From the NCBI RefSeq assembly GCF_029439455.1, contig NZ_JAQFVG010000309.1, positions 1 through 41,802 of the forward strand: 41,802 nt of DNA, read 5' to 3'. Under the pieces are notes generated by a model, which was not told the DNA's origin, did not search any database, and was given only the letters and a program-made list of their open reading frames with translations. Positions 34,600 to 41,802 of this stretch are shown here, piece by piece. The DNA is from Caballeronia sp. BR00000012568055 (GTDB lineage: Bacteria; Pseudomonadota; Gammaproteobacteria; Burkholderiales; Burkholderiaceae). Numbering within the stretch: the first letter of the stretch is position 1; every line of letters starts with the position of its first letter. Both the position numbers and the translations under genes were made by a program.

Positions 34600-35907
34600 A
34601 TGGCCAGCACCGCCAGCCCGCATGCAAGCACGCCTTCCGCCTTCGAGGAAGCCACCTATCGCAAGGTCGCGTGGCGCTTGTCGCCGCTGCTGCTGATCTG
34701 CTACATCGTCGCGTATCTGGATCGCGTGAATGTCGGCTTCGCCAAGTTGCAGATGGCCGCCGACCTCCAACTGTCCGATGCCGTCTATGGCTTCGGCGCA
34801 GGCATCTTTTTCTTCGGCTACTTCATCTTCGAGATACCGAGCAATGTGATCCTGCATCGCGTCGGCGCGCGGGTGTGGATCGCGCGGATCATGATTTCGT
34901 GGGGCATCATCTCGGCGCTGACCATGTTCGTCACCACGCCGACCATGTTCTACGTGATGCGCTTTCTGCTCGGCGCGGCGGAAGCGGGCTTCTTTCCCGG
35001 CATCATTCTTTATCTGACGTACTGGTTTCCGGCGCGCCGCCGTGGACGCATGACGACGCTGTTCATGACCGCCATCGCCTTGTCGGGGCTGATCGGCGGG
35101 CCGATCTCCGGCTGGATCATGAAGAACTTCGACAACGTGCACGGATGGCATGGCTGGCAATGGCTGCTGCTGCTCGAAGGCATTCCGTCGATCGTGGTCG
35201 GCCTGTTCGTGCTTGCGATGCTGGACGATCGCATCGCGCGGGCGAAGTGGCTGACGCAGGACGAGCGCGACTTGCTCGAACGGAATATCGCGGCGGACAA
35301 CGTCGAAAAAGAAGATCCGCCGATCTCGAAGATTCTGTCCAGCCCGAAAGTCTGGCTGATGAGCCTCATCTACTTTTCCTTCGTGATGGGTCTGTACGGC
35401 GTGAGCTTCTGGCTTCCGACCATCATCAAGTCGATGGGCGTCTCCGATGCATTACAAGTCGGCCTCTTGTCCGCGATTCCATACGGCGCAGCGGTGATCG
35501 GCATGCTGTTCGCGGCACGCAGCGCGGATCGCAGCGGCGAGCGGCGCTGGCATATCGCGATTCCCGCGTTTATCGGCGCGATCGGGCTGGTGATGTCGGT
35601 GGTCTTCGCATCGAACACCACGCTTGCGATGCTCGGCCTCACGCTCGCCACGATGGGCATTCTCACGACCTTGCCGCTGTTCTGGAGTCTGCCGACCGCG
35701 TTTCTCGCGGGCACGGGCGCGGCGGCGGGAATCGCGATGATCAATTCGCTCGGAAATCTCGCGGGGTTTTTGAGTCCTTATCTCGTGGGTTGGCTCAAGC
35801 AGGCCACGGCGTCCAACGCGGCGGGCATGTATATGCTGGCGGGATGTCTGGTGCTTGGTGCGTTGCTTGTGCTCAGCGTGCCGGCTGCGCTCGTGAGTCG
35901 GCGTTAA
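34600..35907 (+). CDS. MFS transporter, anion:cation symporter (ACS) family
   Basis: A 435-residue, 12-helix carrier. YIVAYLDRVNVGFAKLQM in the first helix, GAGIFFFGYFIFEIPSNVILHRVGARVWIARIM and FLLGAAEAGFFPGIILYLTYWFPARRRGRM are the ACS signatures seen in phthalate, tartrate, glucarate and 4-hydroxyphenylacetate carriers. It should import an organic acid with protons. ACGGAGAC is a good ribosome site. It follows the SDR gene by 109 bases with a possible own promoter. A second reading frame stays open right across this gene and into urtA, but that is a by-product of high GC. Substrate unknown; the aldehyde/alcohol dehydrogenases next door probably act on its product. Confidence 0.92.
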   Translation: MASTASPHASTPSAFEEATYRKVAWRLSPLLLICYIVAYLDRVNVGFAKLQMAADLQLSDAVYGFGAGIFFFGYFIFEIPSNVILHRVGARVWIARIMISWGIISALTMFVTTPTMFYVMRFLLGAAEAGFFPGIILYLTYWFPARRRGRMTTLFMTAIALSGLIGGPISGWIMKNFDNVHGWHGWQWLLLLEGIPSIVVGLFVLAMLDDRIARAKWLTQDERDLLERNIAADNVEKEDPPISKILSSPKVWLMSLIYFSFVMGLYGVSFWLPTIIKSMGVSDALQVGLLSAIPYGAAVIGMLFAARSADRSGERRWHIAIPAFIGAIGLVMSVVFASNTTLAMLGLTLATMGILTTLPLFWSLPTAFLAGTGAAAGIAMINSLGNLAGFLSPYLVGWLKQATASNAAGMYMLAGCLVLGALLVLSVPAALVSRR

Positions 35908-36032
35908 ACATCTTGGTTCAAGGGCGGCTGGCCACAGCCGTCCCTCTGCGATTCGTCTCCCTCCCCCGCATCGAATCCTCACCTGCATCAATCAAGCATT
36001 TGCGCACCTCAAAGAGGCATCCTCTGGCCTCG

Positions 36033-36039
36033 TGCACCA
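36033..36039. promoter_or_regulatory. Possible NtrC half-site upstream of urtA
   Basis: TGCACCA at 36033-36039 equals one arm of the NtrC consensus and lies about 95 bases before the sigma-54 promoter, a normal enhancer distance. A partner arm is not convincing; TGCGCACC at 36001-36008 is a loose candidate. Weak prediction based on the expected regulator. Confidence 0.3.
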
Positions 36040-36127
36040 AAACGCTTCCGCCAGAAGCGCGGCATCGACAAGAAAAGAACGCCTCAAAATCCCGCAAAGC
36101 CCCGCCATCCATACGAATGCACTCGAT

Positions 36128-36143
36128 TGGCACACCCCTTGCA
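36128..36143 (+). promoter_or_regulatory. Sigma-54 promoter of the urea transporter operon
   Basis: TGGCAC (36128-36133), five bases, TTGCA (36139-36143): a full match to the -24/-12 consensus with correct spacing. Transcription would begin near 36154, leaving an ~86-base leader before urtA. Sigma-54 control fits nitrogen-limited expression under NtrC. Confidence 0.88.
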
Positions 36144-36239
36144 GAAGCAATCGCGCCGGTCTCACGCCAATCAAAGCCAAACGACCCGCTTCAAACCTTC
36201 ATCGCAAGAATCAAACATATCGGCAAGGGGAACACATAC

Positions 36240-37547
36240 ATGAAACGTCGCAGTTTGCTGAAGTTCGGTTCCATGTCGGGCGCGCTCGCTCTTGCGGGTC
36301 AGCTTCCGATCACCAAAGCCCAGGCCGCCGACAATGGTCCGATCAAGGTCGGGATTCTTCATTCGCTGTCGGGCACGATGGCGATCTCCGAGACATCGCT
36401 GAAGGACACGGCGCTCATGACCATCGCCGATATCAACAAGAGCGGCGGCGTCAATGGCCGCAAGCTCGAACCGGTCGTGGTGGACCCGGCATCGAACTGG
36501 CCGCTGTTCGCGGAGAAAGCGCGTCAGCTTCTGACGCAGGACAAGTGCGCGGTGGTGTTCGGCTGCTGGACGTCGGTGTCGCGCAAGTCGGTGTTGCCGG
36601 TGTTCGAGGAACTGAACGGTCTGCTGTTCTATCCGGTGCAGTACGAAGGCGAAGAGATGTCGCGCAACGTGTTCTATACCGGCGCCGCGCCGAATCAGCA
36701 GGCGATCCCCGCCGTCGAATATCTGATGGGACCGGAAGGCGGCAGCGCCAAGCGCTTCTTCCTGCTCGGCACTGACTATGTGTACCCGCGCACGACCAAC
36801 AAGATTCTGCGCGCGTTCCTCCATTCAAAGGGTGTCAAGGATGCGGACATTCAAGAGGTCTACACACCGTTCGGACATAGCGACTATCAAACCATCGTCG
36901 CGAACATCAAGACCTTTTCCCAAGGGGGAAAGACGACCGTTGTCTCTACGATCAACGGCGATTCGAACGTACCGTTCTACAAGGAACTCGGCAACCAGGG
37001 CCTGAAAGCGACCGATGTGCCGGTCGTCGCGTTCTCGGTGGGCGAAGAAGAACTGCGCGGTATCGATACGAAACCGCTGGTGGGTCACCTCGCCGCGTGG
37101 AACTATTTCATGTCGGTCAAGAATCCTAACAATTCGAAGTTTGAGAAGGAATTCTTCGAGTACGTAAAGGCGCAGAACCTGCCGGGCGGCGACAAGCGCG
37201 TCACCAACGATCCGATGGAAGCGACCTTCGTCGGCATCCATATGTGGAAGCAGGCAGTCGAGAAAGCCAAGAGCACGGACGTGGACAAGGTGCGCGTCGC
37301 AATGATCGGCCAGACGTTTGCGGCACCGTCGGGCTTCACGCTGTCGATGGACGGCAACCATCATCTGCACAAGCCAGTGATGATCGGTGAAATTCGCGGC
37401 GATGGTCAGTTCAACGTGGTGTGGAAGACCAAGACCGCCGTGCGTGCGCAGCCGTGGAGTCCGTATATCGCGGGCAATCAGGGCAAGCCGGATGTGGTGT
37501 CGTCGATTCCGTCGTTCCTGCGCCGTCAGCGCGTGCGGGTTGCTTAA
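36240..37547 (+). CDS. urtA: Urea ABC transporter, substrate-binding protein
   Basis: A 435-residue periplasmic binding protein that catches urea for the UrtBCDE transporter. The ATG at 36240 is preceded by AAGGGGAAC and is the start of an export signal, MKRRSLLKFGSMSGALALAG, with a twin-arginine-like RRSLLK motif, ending near AQAA. The mature part has IKVGILHSLSGTMAISETSLKDT and FGCWTSVSRKSVLPVFEELNGLLFYPVQYEG, typical of UrtA/FmdD. Related amide-binding proteins exist, but gene order with urtBCD supports urea. A much longer open frame runs upstream without any signal and is discarded. It is the first gene behind the sigma-54 promoter. Confidence 0.95.
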   Translation: MKRRSLLKFGSMSGALALAGQLPITKAQAADNGPIKVGILHSLSGTMAISETSLKDTALMTIADINKSGGVNGRKLEPVVVDPASNWPLFAEKARQLLTQDKCAVVFGCWTSVSRKSVLPVFEELNGLLFYPVQYEGEEMSRNVFYTGAAPNQQAIPAVEYLMGPEGGSAKRFFLLGTDYVYPRTTNKILRAFLHSKGVKDADIQEVYTPFGHSDYQTIVANIKTFSQGGKTTVVSTINGDSNVPFYKELGNQGLKATDVPVVAFSVGEEELRGIDTKPLVGHLAAWNYFMSVKNPNNSKFEKEFFEYVKAQNLPGGDKRVTNDPMEATFVGIHMWKQAVEKAKSTDVDKVRVAMIGQTFAAPSGFTLSMDGNHHLHKPVMIGEIRGDGQFNVVWKTKTAVRAQPWSPYIAGNQGKPDVVSSIPSFLRRQRVRVA

Positions 37548-37563
37548 AGCGCTTTAGTAGCAA

Positions 37564-37593
37564 GGCCGCGCGATTCAAGCGAAAAGCGCGGCC
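37564..37593 (+). promoter_or_regulatory. Stem-loop between urtA and urtB
   Basis: GGCCGCGC (37564-37571) pairs perfectly with GCGCGGCC (37586-37593). No T run follows, so it is unlikely to be a full terminator. Hairpins of this kind after binding-protein genes protect the upstream message and raise its amount relative to the membrane genes. Confidence 0.6.
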
Positions 37594-37620
37594 GTCCGAA
37601 GTCTTATCGCAAAGGCCATC

Positions 37621-39225
37621 ATGATCGGTTCCATCAGGCGCGTTCTGCTCGCGCTTTTTATTGCGCTGACTTCCCTCTCCGCGCATGCGCTCACCAACGA
37701 CGACCTCGCGCCGCTCGCAGGCGATGACTTCGAAGCGAAGTCCACCGCCATCGACAAGCTGATCGCCAATGCGGACGCGCCGTCCGTCGCGGTCCTCGCA
37801 GCGCTGTCCGATGGCTCGCTCGTCGCCACGGAAGACAACCACATCTACATTCAAACCGACGACGGCAACAAAGATCCGATCACCGGCAAAGTGGTCCAGA
37901 CGCCCGATGCACAGTCCATCACGTTGAGTAATACATTGCGCACGAAAGTGGCCGGCGCGCTGTCGGGCTTGCAGCTCGCATCGCCCGATATTGCCAGGCG
38001 CCGCGATGCGATTGCTGCGTTGCTGAAGAACCCGGACGCGTCGATGAAACCGATGATCGATCGCGCCCGCGCCGCCGAGAAAGACGTCGATCTGAAGAAG
38101 CGTCTCGATACGCTGTGGGCCATGACCGCCCTTCACGATCCCGATGTGAACAAGCGGCTCGAAGCCGCGCAACTCGTCGCCGCGCGCCACGATCTGGACA
38201 TGTACGAACTGCTGCGCCCGATCGTTGCGAAGAAAGCGGACGGCACCTTCAACGAGCCTGACGAGCGCGTGCGCAACGCCGCGCAGGAAGGCATTTATTC
38301 ACTCGATTCGATTCAACGCCGCAGCGAAATCTTCGGCACGCTGTTCGCGGGTTTGTCGCTTGGAAGCGTGCTGTTGCTCGCGGCTTTGGGCCTTGCGATC
38401 ACGTACGGTCTGATCGGCGTGATCAACATGGCGCACGGCGAGTTTCTGATGATCGGCGCTTATGCCACGTATGTCGTACAGAACCTCGTGCAGCATTACG
38501 CGCCTGCCGCGTTCAACTGGTATCCGCTATTCGCGGTGCCGGTGTCGTTCGTGGTGGCGGCGCTGGTCGGCATGGTGCTCGAACGGCTGGTGCTGAAGCA
38601 TCTCTATGGCCGTCCGCTCGAAACGCTGCTGACGACCTTCGGCATCAGCCTGATCCTGATTCAGGCGACGCGCACGATCTTTGGCGCGCAGAACGTGCAG
38701 GTCACCAATCCATCGTGGATGAGCGGCGGCGTCGCGGTGATGCAGAACCTGATCCTGCCGTATAACCGCATCACGATTCTGGTGTTCTCGCTCGTCGTCG
38801 TGGCGATCGCTTGGGGCGTGCTCACCAAGACGCGTCTCGGCCTGTTCGTGCGCGCGGTGACACAAAACCGTCGTATGGCGGCGTGCGTCGGCGTAAAGAC
38901 TGCACGAGTTGATTCGTACGCCTTCGCATTTGGCGCGGGCATCGCGGGACTCGGCGGCTGTGCGCTTTCGCAGATCGGCAACGTCGGACCTGATCTCGGC
39001 CAGAGCTACATCATCGATTCGTTCATGGCGGTGGTGCTCGGCGGTGTCGGTCAACTGGCAGGCACGGTGATTGGCGGCTTTGGGCTTGGACTCGTGAGCA
39101 AGGCGGTCGAACCATTCTGGGGCGCGGTGCTCGCGAAGATCGCGGTGCTGGTGCTGATCGTATTGTTCATTCAGAAGCGTCCGCAGGGCATGTTCGCCCT
39201 GAAGGGCCGCAGCGCGGAGGCCTGA
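37621..39225 (+). CDS. urtB: Urea ABC transporter, permease UrtB
   Basis: A 534-residue permease. Residues 1-~230 are a signal sequence (IRRVLLALFIALTSLSAHA) and an exported helical domain with DLAPLAGDDFEAKSTAIDKLIA, the usual N-terminal extension of proteobacterial UrtB. The remaining ~300 residues are the LivH-type permease with GLAITYGLIGVINMAHGEFLMIGAY and IAGLGGCALSQIGNVGPDLGQSYIIDSFMAVVLGGVGQLAGT. It forms the membrane channel with UrtC. It begins 73 bases after urtA, beyond a stem-loop, and its ribosome site is weak (GCAAAGG). Its stop is followed by urtC after four bases. Confidence 0.95.
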   Translation: MIGSIRRVLLALFIALTSLSAHALTNDDLAPLAGDDFEAKSTAIDKLIANADAPSVAVLAALSDGSLVATEDNHIYIQTDDGNKDPITGKVVQTPDAQSITLSNTLRTKVAGALSGLQLASPDIARRRDAIAALLKNPDASMKPMIDRARAAEKDVDLKKRLDTLWAMTALHDPDVNKRLEAAQLVAARHDLDMYELLRPIVAKKADGTFNEPDERVRNAAQEGIYSLDSIQRRSEIFGTLFAGLSLGSVLLLAALGLAITYGLIGVINMAHGEFLMIGAYATYVVQNLVQHYAPAAFNWYPLFAVPVSFVVAALVGMVLERLVLKHLYGRPLETLLTTFGISLILIQATRTIFGAQNVQVTNPSWMSGGVAVMQNLILPYNRITILVFSLVVVAIAWGVLTKTRLGLFVRAVTQNRRMAACVGVKTARVDSYAFAFGAGIAGLGGCALSQIGNVGPDLGQSYIIDSFMAVVLGGVGQLAGTVIGGFGLGLVSKAVEPFWGAVLAKIAVLVLIVLFIQKRPQGMFALKGRSAEA

Positions 39226-39229
39226 GATC

Positions 39230-40423
39230 ATGACTGCCTCGACCAACGCATCCGTCAATCTCGATGTCTCGCCGCAACCCGATGAAAGCGCCGCGCGCGC
39301 GGGCTTCGCGTTAGGTCTACCGCCACGCGCCGCGCTGTTGCCGCGCAATGGCTGGATCGCGCTGATCGCCTTGATTGTCGCGATGGGCCTCTTCGTGCCG
39401 GTGTCCGCGCTCGTGTTGCCGGAGACGAGCACATTCCACCTCTCCGCCTACGCGATGACGCTCATCGCCAAGCTCATGTGCTACGCAATCGGCGCGCTCG
39501 CGCTCGATCTCGTGTGGGGATATTGCGGCATCCTAAGCTTGGGTCACGCGCTGTTCTTCGCGCTCGGCGGCTACGCGATGGGCATGTATCTGATGCGCGC
39601 CATCGGCCGCGAAGGCACGTATCAGAGCGATCTGCCCGACTTCATGGTGTTCCTCGACTGGCACAAGCTGCCGTGGTACTGGGAAGGCACCGAGCATCTC
39701 TGGTATGCGCTGTTGCTCGTGGTGCTGGTGCCCGGCGTGCTCGCGTGGGTGTTCGGCTTCTTCACATTTCGCTCGCGCGTGAAAGGCGTGTATCTGTCGA
39801 TCATCACGCAGGCCATGACGTTCGCGGCGATGCTGCTGTTCTATCGCAATGAAACGGGCTTTGGCGGAAATAACGGCTTTACCGATTTCAAGCGCATCGC
39901 CGGGTTTTCGGTGACGAGCACGAGCACGCGTACGGCGCTGTTTCTCATCACGTTTGCGGTGCTGGTGCTGGCGTTTCTCGCGGCGCGATGGATCGTTACG
40001 TCGAAGCTCGGACGCGTGGTGACCGGCGTGCGCGATGGCGAAGCGCGTCTGATGTTTCTCGGCTACTCGCCGCTCGCTTATAAGCTGTTCATCTGGACCG
40101 TATCGGCCGTGCTGTGCGGGATTGCGGGGGCGTTATACGTGCCGCAGGTTGGCATCATCAATCCGAGTGAGATGTCGCCCGCCAACTCGATTGAAATGGC
40201 GATCTGGGTTGCTGTCGGCGGACGTGGCACTTTGATCGGGCCGATCATCGGCGCGTTTGCGGTGAATGGCGCGAAGAGTTTTTTCACGGCATATTTCGCG
40301 GAGTATTGGCTGTTTTTTCTGGGCCTTATCTTTACGCTCGTGCCCTTGCTTTTGCCGAACGGCATCATGGGACTGATCGAACTTGCGCGCCGCAAGAAGG
40401 CTTTGGGAGATGCCGCAGAATGA
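39230..40423 (+). CDS. urtC: Urea ABC transporter, permease UrtC
   Basis: A 397-residue LivM-type permease, partner of UrtB in the channel. After a polar N-terminus the helices begin at NGWIALIALIVAMGLFVPVSAL. Family motifs include LDLVWGYCGILSLGHALFFALGGYAMGMYLMR, FFTFRSRVKGVYLSIITQAMT and GALYVPQVGIINPSEMSPANSIEMAIWVAVGGRGTLIGP. It starts four bases after urtB and its stop overlaps the urtD start (ATGA), so all are translated together. Confidence 0.95.
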   Translation: MTASTNASVNLDVSPQPDESAARAGFALGLPPRAALLPRNGWIALIALIVAMGLFVPVSALVLPETSTFHLSAYAMTLIAKLMCYAIGALALDLVWGYCGILSLGHALFFALGGYAMGMYLMRAIGREGTYQSDLPDFMVFLDWHKLPWYWEGTEHLWYALLLVVLVPGVLAWVFGFFTFRSRVKGVYLSIITQAMTFAAMLLFYRNETGFGGNNGFTDFKRIAGFSVTSTSTRTALFLITFAVLVLAFLAARWIVTSKLGRVVTGVRDGEARLMFLGYSPLAYKLFIWTVSAVLCGIAGALYVPQVGIINPSEMSPANSIEMAIWVAVGGRGTLIGPIIGAFAVNGAKSFFTAYFAEYWLFFLGLIFTLVPLLLPNGIMGLIELARRKKALGDAAE

Positions 40424-41289
40424 CTGCCTACAACGCTTTGATTGTGGACTTGCCGCCGCTGCTTCCCGAGTCGAGTCACAAGAACATCAATATATCGTCG
40501 GGGCTGGGGCATGTGCTCAAACCCGATGAGATCGATGTATCGCACGGGACGATTCTTTATCTCGAAGATGTGACCGTGAGTTTCGATGGCTTTCGGGCTT
40601 TGAACAAGCTTACGTTGTCTATTGACCTGGGTGAATTGCGCTGTGTGATCGGGCCAAACGGTGCGGGCAAGACCACGATGATGGATGTCATTACCGGCAA
40701 GACGCGGCCTGATAGCGGTCGTGTTTTTCTTGGGCAGACGTTCGATCTCACGCGGATGTCGGAGCCTGTGATTGCGCGGACTGGCATCGGGCGAAAGTTT
40801 CAGAAGCCGACTGTGTTCGAGAATCATCCGGTTTGGGAAAACCTCGAACTTGCAATGAAAACGGATAAGGGATGGCTTGCTTCTTTGCGGTCGCGGCTGG
40901 ACAAAGTGGCGCAGCAGCGGATTGAGGAGACTTTGGAGCTTATTCGTTTGCAGCATCAGGCGACGCGGCTGGCCGGGGAGTTATCGCACGGGCAGAAGCA
41001 GCGGCTTGAGATCGGTATGTTGCTTATGCAGCAACCCGCGCTGCTTTTGCTCGATGAGCCTGCGGCTGGGATGACCGATCATGAAACTATGGAGCTTGCT
41101 GAGTTGCTCAATAAGCTGCGTGGGTCTTGTTCGATGATGGTTGTTGAGCATGATATGGAGTTTGTTGCTGCTTTGTCTGGTGACACCGGGAAGGTTACTG
41201 TTATGGCTGAAGGTAGCGTGCTCGCTGAAGGGACTTTGGACGATGTCAAACGTAATGACGCGGTTATTGAGTCTTATTTGGGGCGGTGA
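40420..41289 (+). CDS. urtD: Urea ABC transporter, ATP-binding protein UrtD
   Basis: A 289-residue ABC ATPase that powers urea import with UrtE. The start is fixed by the overlap with urtC and by GGAG upstream; a longer frame from 40306 is rejected. Walker A is GPNGAGKT (78-85), the signature ELSHGQKQRLEIGMLL, Walker B LLLLDEPAAGMTD, and the H-loop VVEHDMEFV. The N-terminal ~45 residues extend beyond the core domain. Codon usage changes along the gene: the 3' third is full of T-ending codons (GTT, GCT, TCT, TTT), unlike the strongly G/C-ending codons of urtA-C. urtE does not follow directly, although it usually does; repeat-like DNA does. Confidence 0.93.
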   Translation: MTAYNALIVDLPPLLPESSHKNINISSGLGHVLKPDEIDVSHGTILYLEDVTVSFDGFRALNKLTLSIDLGELRCVIGPNGAGKTTMMDVITGKTRPDSGRVFLGQTFDLTRMSEPVIARTGIGRKFQKPTVFENHPVWENLELAMKTDKGWLASLRSRLDKVAQQRIEETLELIRLQHQATRLAGELSHGQKQRLEIGMLLMQQPALLLLDEPAAGMTDHETMELAELLNKLRGSCSMMVVEHDMEFVAALSGDTGKVTVMAEGSVLAEGTLDDVKRNDAVIESYLGR

Positions 41290-41802
41290 TGAATATGCGT
41301 TGCTGCTACTTTTGTCTCGCGTTTTCGTTCAGTAGCCGCCTCCCCGGCGGGGGGGTAACTTTCTTTGCTGCTGCAAAGAAAGTCACCAAAGAAAGCAGCT
41401 TTTTCAACCGGACACTGCCCGTTGAAAAGGCAAGTGGATTAATAGGCTCCCTAGGTAACAATAGCTCGCCACCTCAGAGGCCTGCCCGGCCTGTCACGCG
41501 CTCGGTACGCATCTTTAAGCACCTCTTTCCTCTTAGCAACGTGGTCCGCGCTCATATGCGCGGCGTATTTGGCGCTCACGCGCCGTCGCCGTAGGGGTCT
41601 ATAAGGGAAACACAGAGAATGCGTAGTATCACGAACTTTCAAGCGTCACCGTTTAAACGCTATTCGGCCCTACCGTTACTTTGAGGTCCGTGAGAGAACG
41701 GGAGCGCTAAACGGCGTTGGGCCGAATAGCGTTTGTGCGTTGCCGTTTGCTTTGTCGTTGTCTTGGTTCCCTGCCGGGTTCCTTCGATTAGCGCCCGGCG
41801 GC
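41290..41802. repeat. Dispersed Burkholderia-type non-coding repeat region after urtD
   Basis: No convincing gene in 513 bases. The segment beginning TAACTTTCTTTGCTGC, which contains a perfect hairpin ACTTTCTTTGC (41358-41368) / GCAAAGAAAGT (41373-41383), is one I recognise as a repeated intergenic sequence in Burkholderia and relatives, often mis-annotated as small proteins (VTFFAAAKKVTKES). Small GC-rich hairpins follow, such as CCGCGC...GCGCGG near 41548-41565. A larger inverted repeat lies at 41655-41734. The open frame 41286-41594 overlapping the urtD stop is probably not expressed. The region stands where urtE would be expected. Confidence 0.6.
41655..41734. repeat. Sixteen-base perfect inverted repeat with 48-base centre
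   Basis: AAACGCTATTCGGCCC (41655-41670) and GGGCCGAATAGCGTTT (41719-41734) are exact inverted copies. The left arm overlaps GTTTAAAC (41651-41658), itself a palindrome. The centre holds TGAGGTCCGTGAGAGAACGG but no reading frame. It could form a long hairpin or cruciform, or be a small mobile-repeat unit. Its function is unknown. Confidence 0.85.

Noticed and set aside
34542..36239. Very long open frame upstream of and in phase with urtA, crossing the whole MFS gene
   Set aside because: It is Arg/His-rich shadow translation of a clear ACS transporter in another frame. urtA has its own ribosome site and export signal at 36240.
41286..41594. 102-codon open frame overlapping the urtD stop
   Set aside because: It translates the dispersed repeat (VTFFAAAKKVTKES type) and has no ribosome site or protein-like composition. 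Such frames recur wherever the repeat occurs.

Overview
The window looks like a chromosomal segment of a high-GC betaproteobacterium of the Burkholderiaceae, most likely Paraburkholderia, Caballeronia or Burkholderia. This rests on the strong G/C preference at third codon positions in most genes, a soluble FdsGBA-type formate dehydrogenase, the nadE-glnB gene pair, a DUF2968 protein, and a non-coding repeat at the right end of a kind I recognise from Burkholderia genomes. No database search was possible, so the genus is an inference.

Layout. (1) 1-3515, minus strand: the left edge cuts a type I restriction-modification operon (ribbon-helix-helix protein, hsdR, hsdM), visibly less GC-rich than the rest. 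(2) 3516-4347: a gene-free junction with a likely operator and promoter for that operon, GGGTAC repeats, an 11-base stretch resembling a tRNA/tmRNA 3' end, and two terminators facing opposite ways; it may be the end of an inserted island. (3) 4348-8494: a large secreted PIG-L deacetylase with lectin-like and FG-GAP repeats, a convergent family 4 glycosyltransferase, and a small secreted protein. (4) 8632-15058: a ModE-like regulator divergent from fdsGBAD, a molybdenum, NAD-linked formate dehydrogenase. The usual fdsC gene is missing. (5) 15060-18246: a flavin monooxygenase and a zinc-type ArsR regulator/CDF efflux pair with a perfect palindromic operator. (6) 18242-21536: a TPR-glycosyltransferase protein and an MFS metabolite transporter. 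(7) 21992-23787: two envelope genes of unknown role, a one-helix TonB-shaped protein and a DUF2968 protein. (8) 23884-32024: mostly housekeeping genes (class I glutamine amidotransferase, CPA2 antiporter, PII protein GlnB, glutamine-dependent NAD synthetase, GNAT-like protein, GIY-YIG protein, inorganic pyrophosphatase), several ended by clear hairpin terminators. (9) 32248-35907: aldehyde dehydrogenase, short-chain dehydrogenase and MFS transporter, probably a small catabolic unit for an unidentified compound. (10) 36128-41289: urtABCD, the urea ABC transporter, behind a textbook sigma-54 promoter. (11) 41290-41802: non-coding repeat DNA where urtE would be expected.

How the parts fit. The nitrogen theme (PII, glutamine-dependent NAD synthetase, sigma-54-controlled urea uptake) and the carbon theme (formate oxidation, aldehyde oxidation, two carboxylate-type MFS carriers) suggest a metabolically versatile soil or plant-associated bacterium. 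I see no phage, CRISPR array, rRNA gene or complete tRNA. The least explained parts are the regulator-led restriction operon with its island-like edge, the formate dehydrogenase operon without fdsC, the metal-sensor operator that covers two start codons, the two-gene envelope unit, and the urtD 3' end with its shifted codon usage running into repeat DNA.
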